Shown here piece by piece: positions 46,109 through 56,500 of a DNA stretch of 63,929 nucleotides. The stretch is taken from contig JADZED010000004.1 in the NCBI GenBank assembly GCA_020850715.1, positions 1-63,929 of the forward strand. Direction: 5' to 3'. Source of the DNA: Acidobacteriota bacterium. Lineage in GTDB: Bacteria; Acidobacteriota; Vicinamibacteria; Vicinamibacterales; CAVVIG01. A program made the translations under genes and the position numbers. Every line of letters begins with the position of its first letter. Position 1 is the stretch's first letter. The notes under the pieces were generated by a model, which was not told where the DNA came from, searched no databases, and saw nothing but the letters and a program-made list of their open reading frames with translations.

Positions 46109-46801
46109 GTGCCACAGGGTGAACGCGCGCTCATCGTCGATCCCGATGCCGGCGCACGTGCCTTCAGCGCCCGCACGCTGGGCGCCATCTTCTCGGACAT
46201 CGAAGAAGCCGATGATGGCGCCGACGCGCTGGGCCGCGCGATGGCCAGACCGCCGGCCCTGGTGGTCGCCGAGATCCGGATGCCGCGGATCGACGGCCTG
46301 CAGTTGTGCCAGCTGTTCCGCTCGGAGCCGAAGACCTCGCGAGTGCGCATCGTCATGCTGGCCGATGATGCCGCCGACGAGCCGGATGCGCTCGGCAGCG
46401 GCGCCGACGCCATGCTCATCAAGCCGGTTGCGCCGGATCAGCTCAGGGGCGTAGCCGCCGAGTTGCTCGCGCGCTCACGGCGGATGCGCGAGCCGGTCGC
46501 CGAAGCGGCTCAGAAGGTGCCCGTACCGCTCGGGCGCGCGCATCAGCTGCTCGAGACCGGGCGCGTGCACGCGCGGACGTTGTCGCGCCAGCACGTCCGG
46601 GGCCTGACGACGACGCCGCCGCACCCGCCGCCGGTGCTCCGCTGTCCGCGGCACGATGTGCCGCTGCAGTACCGGTGCAGCTATCTTGGCGGCGTGAGCC
46701 AGAAGTTCGGCGAGCAGTGGGACGAGTTCGACTGTCCGGCTGGCGACCATTACCGCTACCGGCACCGCACCAGGAAGCTGACCGCCGCACGGAACGACTA
46801 A
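46109..46801 (+). CDS. Degenerate response-regulator receiver protein with Cys-containing tail
   Basis: A 230-residue protein. The receiver domain spans residues 1-120: acidic pocket ALIVDPDAGAR, switch region ending LIKPVAPDQL, and the loop VVAEIRMPRIDGLQL. Glu 55 replaces the phospho-accepting Asp, and the usual Thr/Ser position (VMLADDA) is Ala. After a linker the C-terminus has LRCPRHDVPLQYRC ... FDCPAGDHYRYRH, which may be a small zinc-binding unit. GTG 46109 follows GGAGGGG with 5 nt spacing, better than ATG 46085. It likely signals without phosphorylation; no kinase is adjacent. Confidence 0.75.
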   Translation: MPQGERALIVDPDAGARAFSARTLGAIFSDIEEADDGADALGRAMARPPALVVAEIRMPRIDGLQLCQLFRSEPKTSRVRIVMLADDAADEPDALGSGADAMLIKPVAPDQLRGVAAELLARSRRMREPVAEAAQKVPVPLGRAHQLLETGRVHARTLSRQHVRGLTTTPPHPPPVLRCPRHDVPLQYRCSYLGGVSQKFGEQWDEFDCPAGDHYRYRHRTRKLTAARND

Positions 46802-46885
46802 CGGATCGCCGAGCTCCGCGGCGCGGGTCGCCGGCGGCCGCCAGCGGAATCGCGCGGCGCGCCGCGATCGAGGGCGGCTTGCAGG

Positions 46886-48808
46886 ATGCTCGATATGGCT
46901 GAGGCGCAAGGCGGCGCGGTGAAGCGCCGGCGTCCGGTGGGCGCGGAGGTGATCGACGGGCGGGTACACGTGCGGCTGTGGGCGCACGCGGCGCGTCGCG
47001 TGGAGGTCGTGCTCGCCGACACGCACGTCGATCTGGCGAGGGAGGGCGCAGGCTACTTTTCCGGCTGGGTGCCCGCCCGCGCCGGCGATCGCTACCGGTT
47101 CCGCCTGGACGGATCCGATCGGCTCTATCCCGATCCGGCATCCTGCTATCAGCCCGACGGTCCGCACCAGGCCTCCCGGATCGTCGATCACGCCGCCTAT
47201 ACCTGGCACGACCGGAGCTGGCCGGGCGTGTCGCTCGAAGGCCAGGTGATCTACGAGTTGCACATCGGCACCTTCACCAGCGAGGGCACCTGGCGCGCGG
47301 CGGCGCGCGAGCTCGAGGAGCTCGCGCGGCTCGGCATCACGCTGGTCGAGATGATGCCGGTCGCCGAATTCGACGGCCGCTTCGGATGGGGCTACGACGG
47401 CGTCGACCTGTTCGCGCCCTACCACGGCTACGGCGCGCCCGACGACCTGCGCGCCTTCGTCGACCGCGCGCATCGATGCGGGCTCGGCGTCCTTCTCGAC
47501 GTCGTCTACAACCACTTCGGACCGTCGGGGAACTACCTGCGCGCCTTCTCGCCGGCGTACTTCACCGAGCGCCACGCCAACGAGTGGGGCGACGCGCTGA
47601 ACTTCGACGGCGATCACAGCGGGCCGGTACGCGAGCTCTTTGCGTCGAACGCCTGCTACTGGATCGACGAGTTCCACTTCGACGGTCTGCGGGTCGATGC
47701 GACGCAGCAGATCTTCGACGCCTCGCGCGAGCACATCCTCGCCACGATCTCCCGCGAGGCGCGCAAGGCCGCGGGCGCGCGGCGCATCGTGCTCGTGGCG
47801 GAGAACGAACGGCAGGACGTGCGAGTCGTCGCGCCGCTGGAGGTCGGCGGCTACGGGTTCGACGCGCTCTGGAACGACGATTTTCACCATTGCGCAACCG
47901 TCGCGTCACACGGCCGCGCCGAGGCCTACTACAGCGACACGCGCGGCGAGCCGCAGGAGCTGATCTCGGCGGCGAAGTACGGGTACCTCTTCCAGGGGCA
48001 GTACTACCGCTGGCAGCGCGCGCCGCGCGGCACGCCGGCGCTCGACCTCGCCCCCGCACGGTTCGTCGCCTACCTGCAGAATCATGATCAGGTGGCGAAC
48101 TCCGCGCGCGGGCTGCGCGGACACCTGCTGGCCAGCCCGGGCCGCTGGCGCGCGCTGACTGCACTGCTGCTGCTGCTGCCGGCCACGCCGATGCTGTTCC
48201 AGGGGCAGGAATTCTGTTCGTCCGCGCCGTTCCTGTACTTCGCCGACTTCGACCGGGCCCTGATGCGCGCGGTCTCGGAGGGACGCTCGGAATTCCTGGC
48301 GCAGTTCCCGAGCATGATCGACTACCTGGCCAGCGGGCGGCTCGACGATCCCTCCGATCCGCGCACGCTCGAGCGATGCCGGCTCGACTTCACCGAGCGG
48401 CAGACGCATGCCGCCGCCTACGCGCTGCACCGGGATCTCCTGGCGCTGCGGCGCGAGACCGCCGCCTTCCGGCGGCAGCAGCGCGGCGGGATCGACGGCG
48501 CGGTGCTGGCCAGCTCGGCCTTTGCGCTGCGTTTCTTCGGGGAGACGTCCGACGACGACCGGCTCCTGCTCGTCAATCTCGGGACCGACCTGGAGCGCGG
48601 CTCGCTCGCCGAGCCGCTGGTGGCGCCGCCGTCGGGCCGCGAGTGGTGGGTCGCCTGGTCGAGCGAGGCGCCTGCATATGGCGGGTTGGGCACGCCGGCG
48701 CGCATGCTCGAGCGCGGCTGGTGCATTCCCGGAGAAGCGGCGATTGTGCTGGCGCCGCGTGTGCGCCAGCAGCCGCCGCCCGCAGGTACCGGCCGCCGGA
48801 CGGCGTAG
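46886..48808 (+). CDS. treZ: Malto-oligosyltrehalose trehalohydrolase TreZ
   Basis: A 640-residue GH13 enzyme that releases trehalose from maltooligosyl-trehalose (TreY/TreZ pathway). It has an N-terminal sandwich (VHVRLWAHAARRVEVVLAD), then the catalytic barrel with LLDVVYNHFGPSGNY. The nucleophile is D271 in FDGLRVDATQQI, the acid/base E306 in LVAENERQ, and the transition-state Asp lies in FVAYLQNHDQVANSARG. The C-terminal sandwich ends before a Pro-rich tail. The ATG is 84 bp after the receiver gene. treY and treX are not in the window. Confidence 0.93.
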   Translation: MLDMAEAQGGAVKRRRPVGAEVIDGRVHVRLWAHAARRVEVVLADTHVDLAREGAGYFSGWVPARAGDRYRFRLDGSDRLYPDPASCYQPDGPHQASRIVDHAAYTWHDRSWPGVSLEGQVIYELHIGTFTSEGTWRAAARELEELARLGITLVEMMPVAEFDGRFGWGYDGVDLFAPYHGYGAPDDLRAFVDRAHRCGLGVLLDVVYNHFGPSGNYLRAFSPAYFTERHANEWGDALNFDGDHSGPVRELFASNACYWIDEFHFDGLRVDATQQIFDASREHILATISREARKAAGARRIVLVAENERQDVRVVAPLEVGGYGFDALWNDDFHHCATVASHGRAEAYYSDTRGEPQELISAAKYGYLFQGQYYRWQRAPRGTPALDLAPARFVAYLQNHDQVANSARGLRGHLLASPGRWRALTALLLLLPATPMLFQGQEFCSSAPFLYFADFDRALMRAVSEGRSEFLAQFPSMIDYLASGRLDDPSDPRTLERCRLDFTERQTHAAAYALHRDLLALRRETAAFRRQQRGGIDGAVLASSAFALRFFGETSDDDRLLLVNLGTDLERGSLAEPLVAPPSGREWWVAWSSEAPAYGGLGTPARMLERGWCIPGEAAIVLAPRVRQQPPPAGTGRRTA

Positions 48809-48921
48809 GGGTGGAGGTCGGCCGGCTCGGCATCGGCATTGCTCGGATCGGTCGCGCCGGCCGTCTGTACGCGCCGGTACGTCCAACGACAATACGGAGC
48901 GGGTAGCAAGGAGAAGTCAGG

Positions 48922-49212
48922 ATGCCTTCTGGGAAGGATGGAAATCCGGGGGCGGCGCGGCGCGGCGCCTCGAAGCCCGGGTCGCGACGCCGTGCCGATG
49001 CAATCGAGCGGTCGGTCGCCGACGCCCGTGCATCGGCGCCGATGGGCGACGGGCTGGCGCGAGGCGGAACGGAAGTGGCCGCGCCGGGCCGGACGTGGCC
49101 CGACGCGGTCGCAAGACGCGCCTACGAGTTGTATCTGGAACGGGGCGGCGATCACGGCCGCGACATCGACGACTGGCTGCGCGCCGAACGGGAGCTCAGG
49201 GGCGAACCCTGA
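48922..49212 (+). CDS. DUF2934 protein
   Basis: A 96-residue protein. A low-complexity basic N-terminus is followed by the DUF2934 signature at about residues 60-93, DAVARRAYELYLERGGDHG then RDIDDWLRAERELRG. A clear AAGGAG lies upstream of the ATG. The family is common in Acidobacteria and Proteobacteria and its function is unknown. It follows treZ by 113 bp on the same strand, so co-transcription is possible. Confidence 0.88.
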   Translation: MPSGKDGNPGAARRGASKPGSRRRADAIERSVADARASAPMGDGLARGGTEVAAPGRTWPDAVARRAYELYLERGGDHGRDIDDWLRAERELRGEP

Positions 49213-49217
49213 AGACC

Positions 49218-49255
49218 GCAGGATTGCAGCGGGCGGCTCCCGCCTGCAATCCTGC
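49218..49255. terminator. Long hairpin between convergent DUF2934 and VOC genes
   Basis: A 12-bp perfect stem (49218-49229 with 49244-49255) continues, after a 1-nt bulge, into a 4-bp GC stem around a 5-nt loop. It lies between the stops of two converging genes, so a bidirectional terminator is very likely, although T tracts are missing. Confidence 0.6.
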
Positions 49256-49272
49256 CTGAATCGCCCGAGCCG

Positions 49273-50430
49273 CTACGGTTTCGGCGGGGGATTGATTCCC
49301 GGGCGCCGCGGGTTGACCGAGATCGCCAGGTTCAGCCGCGTATCGTGCGTGTTGTAGCTGTACTGCAGGTTGTAGTTCATCGCGGTCCGCGTGTGATAGC
49401 TCTTGAACTGCGCGGTCTCGATCGGCGCGCCGTCCGAGGTGTCGACCGAGATGGGCAGATTCCGCTTCTCGGTTTCCGCGCGCACCCTGGCCGTATCCCA
49501 CGGGGCGATGCCGAACGAAATGTGATCGATTCGTCCGCCCTCGCGGCCGCCCGGGCCGCCGAACTTCGGGTCGAAGCGGTTGCCGCCGCGGATGATCGTG
49601 TTGCCGATGTCGCCGATCATCAGCTCGTTCTGGCTCCCCTCGTCGTAGGTCGGATCCCAGTGCAGCAGCTGCTGGTAGAACGACACGTTCTTCTTGTAAT
49701 CGGTCGCGCTGAACGAGAGGTGATCGAGCCACACGGTCTTCCAGCCCGTCGGCTCGAACGGCGCCGGCACCGACAGCCTGGCGCCGCCCGGGCCGTTTCT
49801 GCGCGCCGCGGTCAGCCCCTTGCCGTTGCTGATCTGGAGCGGGAAGCCATCGGGATCCTTCACCAGGAAGCTCTCGAAGCCGTTCGGCCCGTTCTTCGCC
49901 GCCGGATTGAGCTGGCGCGCGCGGAGCGCGGCCTCCACCGCTCGGGCGTCCCACGGCGCGATATCCCAGCAGAAGCCGGTGACGATGGCGCGGACCTTCT
50001 GCGGCGGCGGCCCGCCGCCGGCGCGGCCGGGTTGCGGCTGCGGCTCGGGGAAGCGCGATTCGGGCGCCTTGTTGAAGATGCTCGAGCCCCAGTCGCCCAT
50101 GTCGATCACGACCTGTTCGGGCGTGATGCTGCGCGTCCGCCATCCCATGAACGCTTCGTAGAAGGCGGCCTCCTTCTCGGGCTCCGCCACGTCCCACAGG
50201 ATGTGATCGAGCCCGATGGTGTGCCAGCCGGTGCGCTCGAACACTTCCGGAATCGGTTCAGCGCTGCAGGCCGGCGTGCCCCACGCGCGGATGCAGCGGC
50301 CCTGGGCCGACACGGCGGGCGCGAAGATCGAGGCGACTGGTGCGGCGGCCGCGATGCCCAGCGCCTGCAGCAGGCGGCGCCGCGACATCGCGACGCGCGC
50401 GTCGAGCGACGTGGCGTGCAGATCGTCCAT
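49273..50430 (-). CDS. Tat-exported double VOC-domain protein
   Basis: A 385-residue protein. The twin-arginine leader is SRRRLLQALGIAAAAPVASIF. Two VOC modules follow: the first near residues 70-190 (HTIGLDHILWDVAEPEKEAAFYEAF) and the second near residues 230-345 (KTVWLDHLSFSATDYKKNVSFYQQLL, GRIDHISFGIAPWDTARV). A Pro/Gly-rich loop separates the halves. The C-terminus (LNLAISVNPRRPGINPPP) is unusual for VOC proteins. ATG 50430 follows GAGGGGAGA. It may be a periplasmic glyoxalase/bleomycin-resistance or dioxygenase-type protein; the substrate is unknown. Confidence 0.82.
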   Translation of the reverse strand: MDDLHATSLDARVAMSRRRLLQALGIAAAAPVASIFAPAVSAQGRCIRAWGTPACSAEPIPEVFERTGWHTIGLDHILWDVAEPEKEAAFYEAFMGWRTRSITPEQVVIDMGDWGSSIFNKAPESRFPEPQPQPGRAGGGPPPQKVRAIVTGFCWDIAPWDARAVEAALRARQLNPAAKNGPNGFESFLVKDPDGFPLQISNGKGLTAARRNGPGGARLSVPAPFEPTGWKTVWLDHLSFSATDYKKNVSFYQQLLHWDPTYDEGSQNELMIGDIGNTIIRGGNRFDPKFGGPGGREGGRIDHISFGIAPWDTARVRAETEKRNLPISVDTSDGAPIETAQFKSYHTRTAMNYNLQYSYNTHDTRLNLAISVNPRRPGINPPPKP

Positions 50431-50591
50431 TGGTCTGTCTCCCCTCGCTGGCGAACCGTTCGAATCCACGTATCCGAAAATGCACCGGAAGGATAGGAGA
50501 TTCGCCGGGGCCCGTCCATAGCGAAGTGGCGCGCGGCGCCGGCTCTCGAATTTCCCCGCGCTTTCCTTATGGCCTGCTGAGCTCGCGGCCG

Positions 50592-50597
50592 TATGAT
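50592..50597 (+). promoter_or_regulatory. -10-like TATGAT, 9 nt before the GTG of the PA14 membrane protein
   Basis: The hexamer ends 9 nt before GTG 50607 and there is no Shine-Dalgarno. Leaderless or very short leader expected. Confidence 0.4.
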
Positions 50598-50606
50598 CGG
50601 CGCGTC

Positions 50607-52793
50607 GTGAGACCCGCACGGCTGCTGCCAGCACTGCTGATTGCCGGCGCCTTCGTACGCTTGCTGCTGCCATCGGTCTCGGGACTCTCGGCGCAGTACT
50701 TCACCAACGATCGCTTCGCCGGCACCCCCGTGCTGGCGCGCGTCGATCGGGAGATCGGCACCCCCGCACTCGACGCGGCCTGGCTGGGCGATCCGCCCGC
50801 CGCGTTCAGCGTCCGCTGGCAGGGCTACATCGAGATTCATCGCCCCGGCCTCCATGTCTTCTCCACGCGCTCGGATGACGGCTCGCGGGTGACGATCGGG
50901 GATCGCCTGGTGATCGACAACGGCGGCAGCCACGTGCCGCTGGCCGCGACCGGCGCGATTGCGCTCGAGGCGGGGCTGCACCGGATCCTGATCGAATACG
51001 TGCAGAACGGCGGCGGCTACGAGATGCGCTTCTCGGGTGCGCCGGCCGGCTGGCGCCTGCGGCCGCAGCGGGCGCCCGACTGGGCGCTCGATGCCGCGCG
51101 TGCGCTCGACCTCGCGCTGGCGTTGCTGCTCGCCTCCGCGATCGGGTGGGCCGGGTTCGCGCTGGCGCGTGGCCGCGGCGCGGGCGCCCGGCGCGTCTCA
51201 CGTTCGATCGCGCAGCGTCCGCGCGCGGCCGCGCTCGCGTTCTTCGTCCTGCTGGCGGTGGCCGAGACCTGGCCGCTCGCGCGCCACCCGGTGCGGCTGT
51301 CGCGCAACGACAACCACGACACGATCCTCAACGAGTGGGTGCTCGCCTGGGTGGCGCACCAGGCGCCCCGCGCGCCGGCGGCGCTGTTCGATGCGAACAT
51401 CTTCCATCCCGAACGGGATACGCTCGCGTATTCCGAATCGATGATCGTGCAGTCGGCGATGGCGGCGCCGCTGCTCTGGTGCGGCGCCTCGCCGGTGTTC
51501 GCGTACAACGCCGTGCTGCTCGCCGGCTTCGCATTGACCGGCTGGTCCATGTGCCTCGTGATCGCGCGCTGGACCTCGGCCTGGATGCCGGGGCTCGTCG
51601 CGGGGACGCTTGCTGCGTTCAACGCCTACACGATGACGAACCTGCCGCACCTGCAGAGCCTGCACGTCGAGTTCCTGCCGCCCTCGCTCCTCGCGCTCGA
51701 CGTGCTGCTGCGCGACCCCCGGCCGCGCCAGGTCCTGCGGCTGGCCGGCTGGTTCACGCTCCAGGCGCTCACCTCGATCTATCTGCTGGTGTTCGCGGCC
51801 TTCGCGCTCGCCGCCGGCGCGGCGGTGCGGCCCGAATGGCGCCGGCGCCGCGTCGCCGCCGCGCTGTGCCTGGCGGCGGCCGCGGCGGCGGCCGCGCTGC
51901 TCCCGTTCCTCCTGCCGTACTGGCGCGTCCATCACGTGCAGGGATTCACGCGCACGCTGGACTGGCAGGCGCGGATGTCGGCGAACTGGCGGGACTACCT
52001 GACCACTCCCGGGCGCATCCATTACGCGCTGTGGGGGCACGCGCTATTCTGGAATCTGGGCCTGTTTCCCGGCGTGACCGGGCTGTCTCTCGCCGCGGTT
52101 GCGCTGGTCCGGCGCACGGCGTTCTCCGATCGGCGCGCCCGGATGTGCCTGGCGGCCGGGCTCTGCGGCCTGGTCCTCTCCTTCGGACCGGCCGTGCCGG
52201 GATATGGCGCGCTGTATGCGGCCGTGCCGCTGCTGCACGCGGTGCGCGCCGTCTCGCGCTTCGGCTTCCTCGCGCTGTTCGCGATCGCCGCGCTGGCCGG
52301 TTTCGGGCTCGCCGATCTCCGGCGCGCGACGTCGCCCGGCCGCTGGCGCGCCCTGGCGGCCGGTTGTCTCGGGCTTGCCGTCCTCGAGCCGCTGGCGGCG
52401 CCGCTGTCGCTGGTGCGCGCCGAGCGCGTGTCGCCGATCTACGCGCGCGTTGCGCTGGTGCCTGGGGCCGTCGTCGCGGAGGTCCCGTTCTACGGCGGCG
52501 GCAGCGCGCACGCACATGCGACCTACATGCTGAACGGCACGGCCCACTGGAAGCCGATGGTGAACGGCTACAGCGGCGTCGAGCCGGCAAGCTTCGTCGA
52601 TCGCGTGAACGCGCTCGCCGGCTTCCCCGACGCGCGCGCCCTGGACGCGCTGCGCCAGGCCGGCGTCACGCACGTGTTCGTGCATCCCGACGGCATGCCA
52701 CCGGGCACGCTCGACGCGATCGGGAAGGTGCCCGCGCTGCGCGAGATCGATGCGCTCGACGGGATCGTGCTCTACGAGCTGACGAGCCCGTGA
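50607..52793 (+). CDS. PA14-domain multi-pass membrane protein (GT39/PMT-like)
   Basis: A 728-residue membrane protein starting with GTG 50607. A first hydrophobic helix is followed by an extracytoplasmic PA14-like domain (about residues 25-145: YFTNDRFAGTPV, RWQGYIEIHRPGLHVFSTRSDDGSRVTIGDRLVIDNGG, YEMRFSG). About ten hydrophobic helices follow, resembling the membrane core of polyprenyl-phosphate glycosyltransferases, with NDNHDTILNEWVLAWVAHQ as the likely Asp/Glu active loop. The C-terminus is a soluble domain (GVTHVFVHPDGMPPG). PA14 often binds glycans, so a cell-surface glycan-modifying role is a reasonable inference. Confidence 0.75.
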   Translation: MRPARLLPALLIAGAFVRLLLPSVSGLSAQYFTNDRFAGTPVLARVDREIGTPALDAAWLGDPPAAFSVRWQGYIEIHRPGLHVFSTRSDDGSRVTIGDRLVIDNGGSHVPLAATGAIALEAGLHRILIEYVQNGGGYEMRFSGAPAGWRLRPQRAPDWALDAARALDLALALLLASAIGWAGFALARGRGAGARRVSRSIAQRPRAAALAFFVLLAVAETWPLARHPVRLSRNDNHDTILNEWVLAWVAHQAPRAPAALFDANIFHPERDTLAYSESMIVQSAMAAPLLWCGASPVFAYNAVLLAGFALTGWSMCLVIARWTSAWMPGLVAGTLAAFNAYTMTNLPHLQSLHVEFLPPSLLALDVLLRDPRPRQVLRLAGWFTLQALTSIYLLVFAAFALAAGAAVRPEWRRRRVAAALCLAAAAAAAALLPFLLPYWRVHHVQGFTRTLDWQARMSANWRDYLTTPGRIHYALWGHALFWNLGLFPGVTGLSLAAVALVRRTAFSDRRARMCLAAGLCGLVLSFGPAVPGYGALYAAVPLLHAVRAVSRFGFLALFAIAALAGFGLADLRRATSPGRWRALAAGCLGLAVLEPLAAPLSLVRAERVSPIYARVALVPGAVVAEVPFYGGGSAHAHATYMLNGTAHWKPMVNGYSGVEPASFVDRVNALAGFPDARALDALRQAGVTHVFVHPDGMPPGTLDAIGKVPALREIDALDGIVLYELTSP

Positions 52794-52832
52794 ACCTCCC
52801 GAACCCCCGGTCCCGCCCAGGACCGCCGGAGC

Positions 52833-53363
52833 CTATCGAGCCCCTTTTCTCCAGACCGTCCGCTTGGCCGAATAGGCCATGCGCACCCGTACGTAGTCGG
52901 CGTGCTCGAATCCGAGCTCGCTCGCGATCTGCCAGATCTGCGCTTCCTCCTCGCCGTCGATCGCATCGTCGGCCGCCGAGACCGCAAAGAGGCACTCGAG
53001 CAGCTCCTGCCGCTCGGCGTCGGTTGCCACCTCGCGCAGCTCGCGCGTGACGAGGAAGTTCTCGGTGCCGCCGAACAGCCGGTTCTGGCTCTTGGCGATC
53101 TCGACCACGATCACCGCCTGCGCCTCGGGCAGGCGGCCGGCGTGCCGGACGAGATCGATCATCTTTGCCGTCTCCGCCGCGCTGATCGACAGGTCGGCTC
53201 CGGCAACGCGGCTGAGCACGTAGGCGAACGCGGCGAGATAGCGTGCCCGGCGCGGCTCGAGCCTGTCCAGCTCCCCGACGATCCTGCGTACCGTGTCCGT
53301 ATCGCCCTGCGACGCGCCGGACGGCGACGATCGCAGCGCCCGCAACCGATCGAGTATCGACAT
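52833..53363 (-). CDS. TerB-family (tellurite resistance/DjlA-like) protein
   Basis: A 176-residue soluble all-helical protein. The TerB core spans about residues 35-165: RYLAAFAYVLSRVAGADLSISAAE, FLVTRELREVATDAERQELLECLFAVSAADDAIDGEEEAQIWQIASELGF, with acidic residues that may bind metal. A Shine-Dalgarno (GGAGGGG) precedes the ATG. No other ter genes are nearby, so a tellurite role should not be assumed. Confidence 0.88.
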   Translation of the reverse strand: MSILDRLRALRSSPSGASQGDTDTVRRIVGELDRLEPRRARYLAAFAYVLSRVAGADLSISAAETAKMIDLVRHAGRLPEAQAVIVVEIAKSQNRLFGGTENFLVTRELREVATDAERQELLECLFAVSAADDAIDGEEEAQIWQIASELGFEHADYVRVRMAYSAKRTVWRKGAR

Positions 53364-53569
53364 GCCCCTCCGGCGCCGGCGGCAACTCCGCGCCGAGCCG
53401 GGCCATCTGTATCACGCGGGCCGGCTGGCGGCAAGGCCGGCCGCCGCGGGAGTCGAGCTCATGTGAACAAGTGTCTTGCGGTTGCGGTGCGATAGAGCTA
53501 TCGTGAAGGTCTCCTACCGACCCGGCCACGCCTAGCGCATTCTTCGAGAGCTGACCAGAGGGGTTGCCC

Positions 53570-56500
53570 GTGACGCGAACCGCTGTCGCGATCGCTGTTC
53601 TGTTCGTGTCGACCGTCGTCGCGGCTGTGCCGGCCCGCGCGCAGTATTTCGGCCGCAACAAGGTGCAGTACGGCCGCTTCGACTTCCAGGTTCTCGAGAC
53701 GCCGCACTTCGACGTCTACTATTACCCGGCCGAGAAGGATGCGGCGGCGATCGCCTCCATCATGGCCGAGCGGTGGTACGAGAAGCTCTCGACGATGCTC
53801 GAGCACACGTTCGCGTCGCGGCAGCCGATCATCCTCTATGCCAGCCATTCGCACTTCGTGCAGACGTCGGTGATTCCCGGCTCGATCGGCGAAGGCGTCG
53901 GAGGTTTCACCGATCATTTCGCCGGGCGCGTCGTGCTGCCGTTCGCGGGCGGCCTCGGCGATACCGACCACGTGCTCGGCCACGAAATCGTGCACGCCTT
54001 CCAGCGCGACATCCTGCGCAGTCATGGACATTCGCTCTCGCAGCTGCCGCTCTGGTTCAGCGAGGGCATGGCCGAGGAGCTCTCGGTCGGCGCGCTCGAT
54101 GCCAACACGCAGATGTGGCTGCGCGACGCCGCCGAATCCGGCCGGCTGCCGACCATCGCCCAGCTCGACGACCCGCGCTATTTTCCGTACCGCTATGGCC
54201 AAGCGCTGTGGCACTTCCTGGCGGACCGCTACGGGCCGGCGGCGATCGAGCGCGCGCTGACCTCGCGCGGCAGCAGCGCCGCGGTGCGCCTCAGTTTCGC
54301 CACCGGCACCTCGACGAGCGAGCTGTCGGCCCAGTGGCACGAAGCGGTCCGCGCGATGTCGGCGCGCGTGCCCGCGCGCGGTCTGCCGGGCACGGCGACG
54401 CGACTCATCGCGGCCGAGCACGGCGGCCGCGTGAACGTCGGGCCGCGCATCAGCCCCGACGGGCGTTACGTGGTGTTCCTCTCCGAGCGCGACGGATACT
54501 CGGTCGACGTGTTTCTCGCCGACGCCCGGAGCGGCGCCATCCTGCGGAAGCTGGTGAGCGCCGCCTCCGACCCGCACTACGACAGCCTGCAGTTCATCGA
54601 CTCGGCCGGCGCGTGGGACGCGGCGAGCCGGCGGTTCGCGCTCGCCTCGGTTCGCGACGGCTCGTCCGTGATCTCGATCTTCGATACCGCCGACGATTCG
54701 CGCCAGGACGTGGAGGTCGCCGCCGTCGATCAGATCTTCAGCCCGAGCTGGTCGCCCGACGGCCGGCGCATCGCGTTCAGCGCAATGAAGGGCGGCGTGA
54801 CCGATCTCTACGCGTTGACGCTGTCGTCGACCTCCGACGTGCAGGCGCTCACCGACGACCCGTTCTCGGATCTGCAGCCGGCCTGGTCGCCCGACGGCAC
54901 ACGGATCGCCTTCTCGACCGACCGCTTCTCTTCATCGCTCGACACGCTCACCTTCGGGCGGCACGAGCTTGCCGTGCTCGACCTGCAGACGGGCAAGATC
55001 GACCGGATCACCTCGGGCGGCGGGGCCAAGGCGATCGATCCGCAGTGGTCGGCCGACGGTGCGGCGCTCTACTACGTCTCCGACGAAGGCGACGTCAGCA
55101 ACGTCCATCGCGTCGACGTGGCGAGCCGTCAGGCCCGGCAGGTGACGGCGGTGTCGACCGGAGTCAGCGGCATCACCGCCCTGAGCCCGTCGATCTCGCT
55201 CGGCGGCGACGGCCGGCAGCTGGCCCTGAGCGTGTACTCGCACGGCGCGTACGAGGTGTGGACGATGGACGTCTCCGAGATCGAGCAGGCCGGCCGCTCC
55301 CCGGAGGCCGCCGGGGAGCCGGTGTCCGCGCGCGCGCCGGCGACATTCGCGCCCCCCTCGTCGCCGCTGACCTCGTCGGCGCTGGCGCTGTCGGCGCTCG
55401 ATGCCTCGAGACCCGCGGACCGTCGCGCCACGCCGTCGCCGGCGCCGGCCGCGACCTATCCGCTGTTCCAGCCGCCTGCGCTTCGCGACGCGGCCTCGTC
55501 GCCGCGTCCCGTCGCGCGGATCTTCGAGTCGCGCGACTATGTACCGCGCCTCACGCTGGTGCGCTTCGGCACGCCGTACCTGAGCGCCGGCGGCGGGGCG
55601 TTCGGCACCTTCCTGCGCGCCGGCATGTCGATGGCGCTGTCCGACATGCTCGGGCAGCAGGAGGTGGGGGTCGCGTTCCAGGTGGGAAAGACGAAGACCG
55701 ACAACGCCGTCGTCGCCGCGTATGCGAACCGGCAGTCGCGGCTCAACTGGAGCCTCACCGGCGGCTGGATCCCGGCGCTGGTCGGCGCCTCGAACCGCCT
55801 GACGGCCGGCGCCGATGCGGTCGGGGCCAACATGCTCGTCCGGGAGCAGACGCTCGTGCAGCAGGTTCATCGCCAGTTCGGCGGGGCGGCGAGCTATCCG
55901 TTCAGCCGCGCGCAGCGGGTCGAGGCGTCGGTGCTCGTCGACGACATGACCTTCGATCGGCGATCGACGATCTCGACCTACTCCGCCTCCACACGGCGAC
56001 AGTTGGGCGGCCCGGAGACGCGGATCACGCAGGCGCCCGGCGCGCTCACGATACAGACGGGCGTGGCGCTCGTGTACGACTCGTCGATCTTCGGTCCGAC
56101 GGGACCGGTGTTCGGGCGGCGCTACCGTTTCTCGGTGACGCCCACGTTCGGGGATCTCAGCCTGCTGACGTCTGCCGCCGACTATCGCCGGTACTTCAAT
56201 GCCGGGCGGGTGTGGTCGGGCCGCGATGCCACGCTCGCCCTGCGGCTGCAGGGCGCGGCCCGCACCGGCCGCGACAGCGCCGATGCGCGGCTGCTCCCGC
56301 TCGTGTGGAACATGCGCGATCTCGTCCGCGGCGTCGATACCGACGCGGACACGATCCGAACGACCAGGTTCGCCCTGGCGAACCTCGAGCTGCGCGTCCC
56401 GCTCGTCGGTCCGCAGAGCGCAGGCAGCGCGTTGCTGCCGATCGACGGCATCGCCTTCGCCGAGTGCGGACGGTTCTCGTATCCGGGCGCTGGCGCGTCG

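Noticed and set aside
50458..50467. A GTTCGAATCC sequence resembling a tRNA T-loop
   Set aside because: The flanking bases do not form the T-stem, and no acceptor or anticodon arms are present.
53564..53566. TTG as start of the large peptidase/propeller protein
   Set aside because: It directly abuts the Shine-Dalgarno; GTG 53570 has proper spacing.
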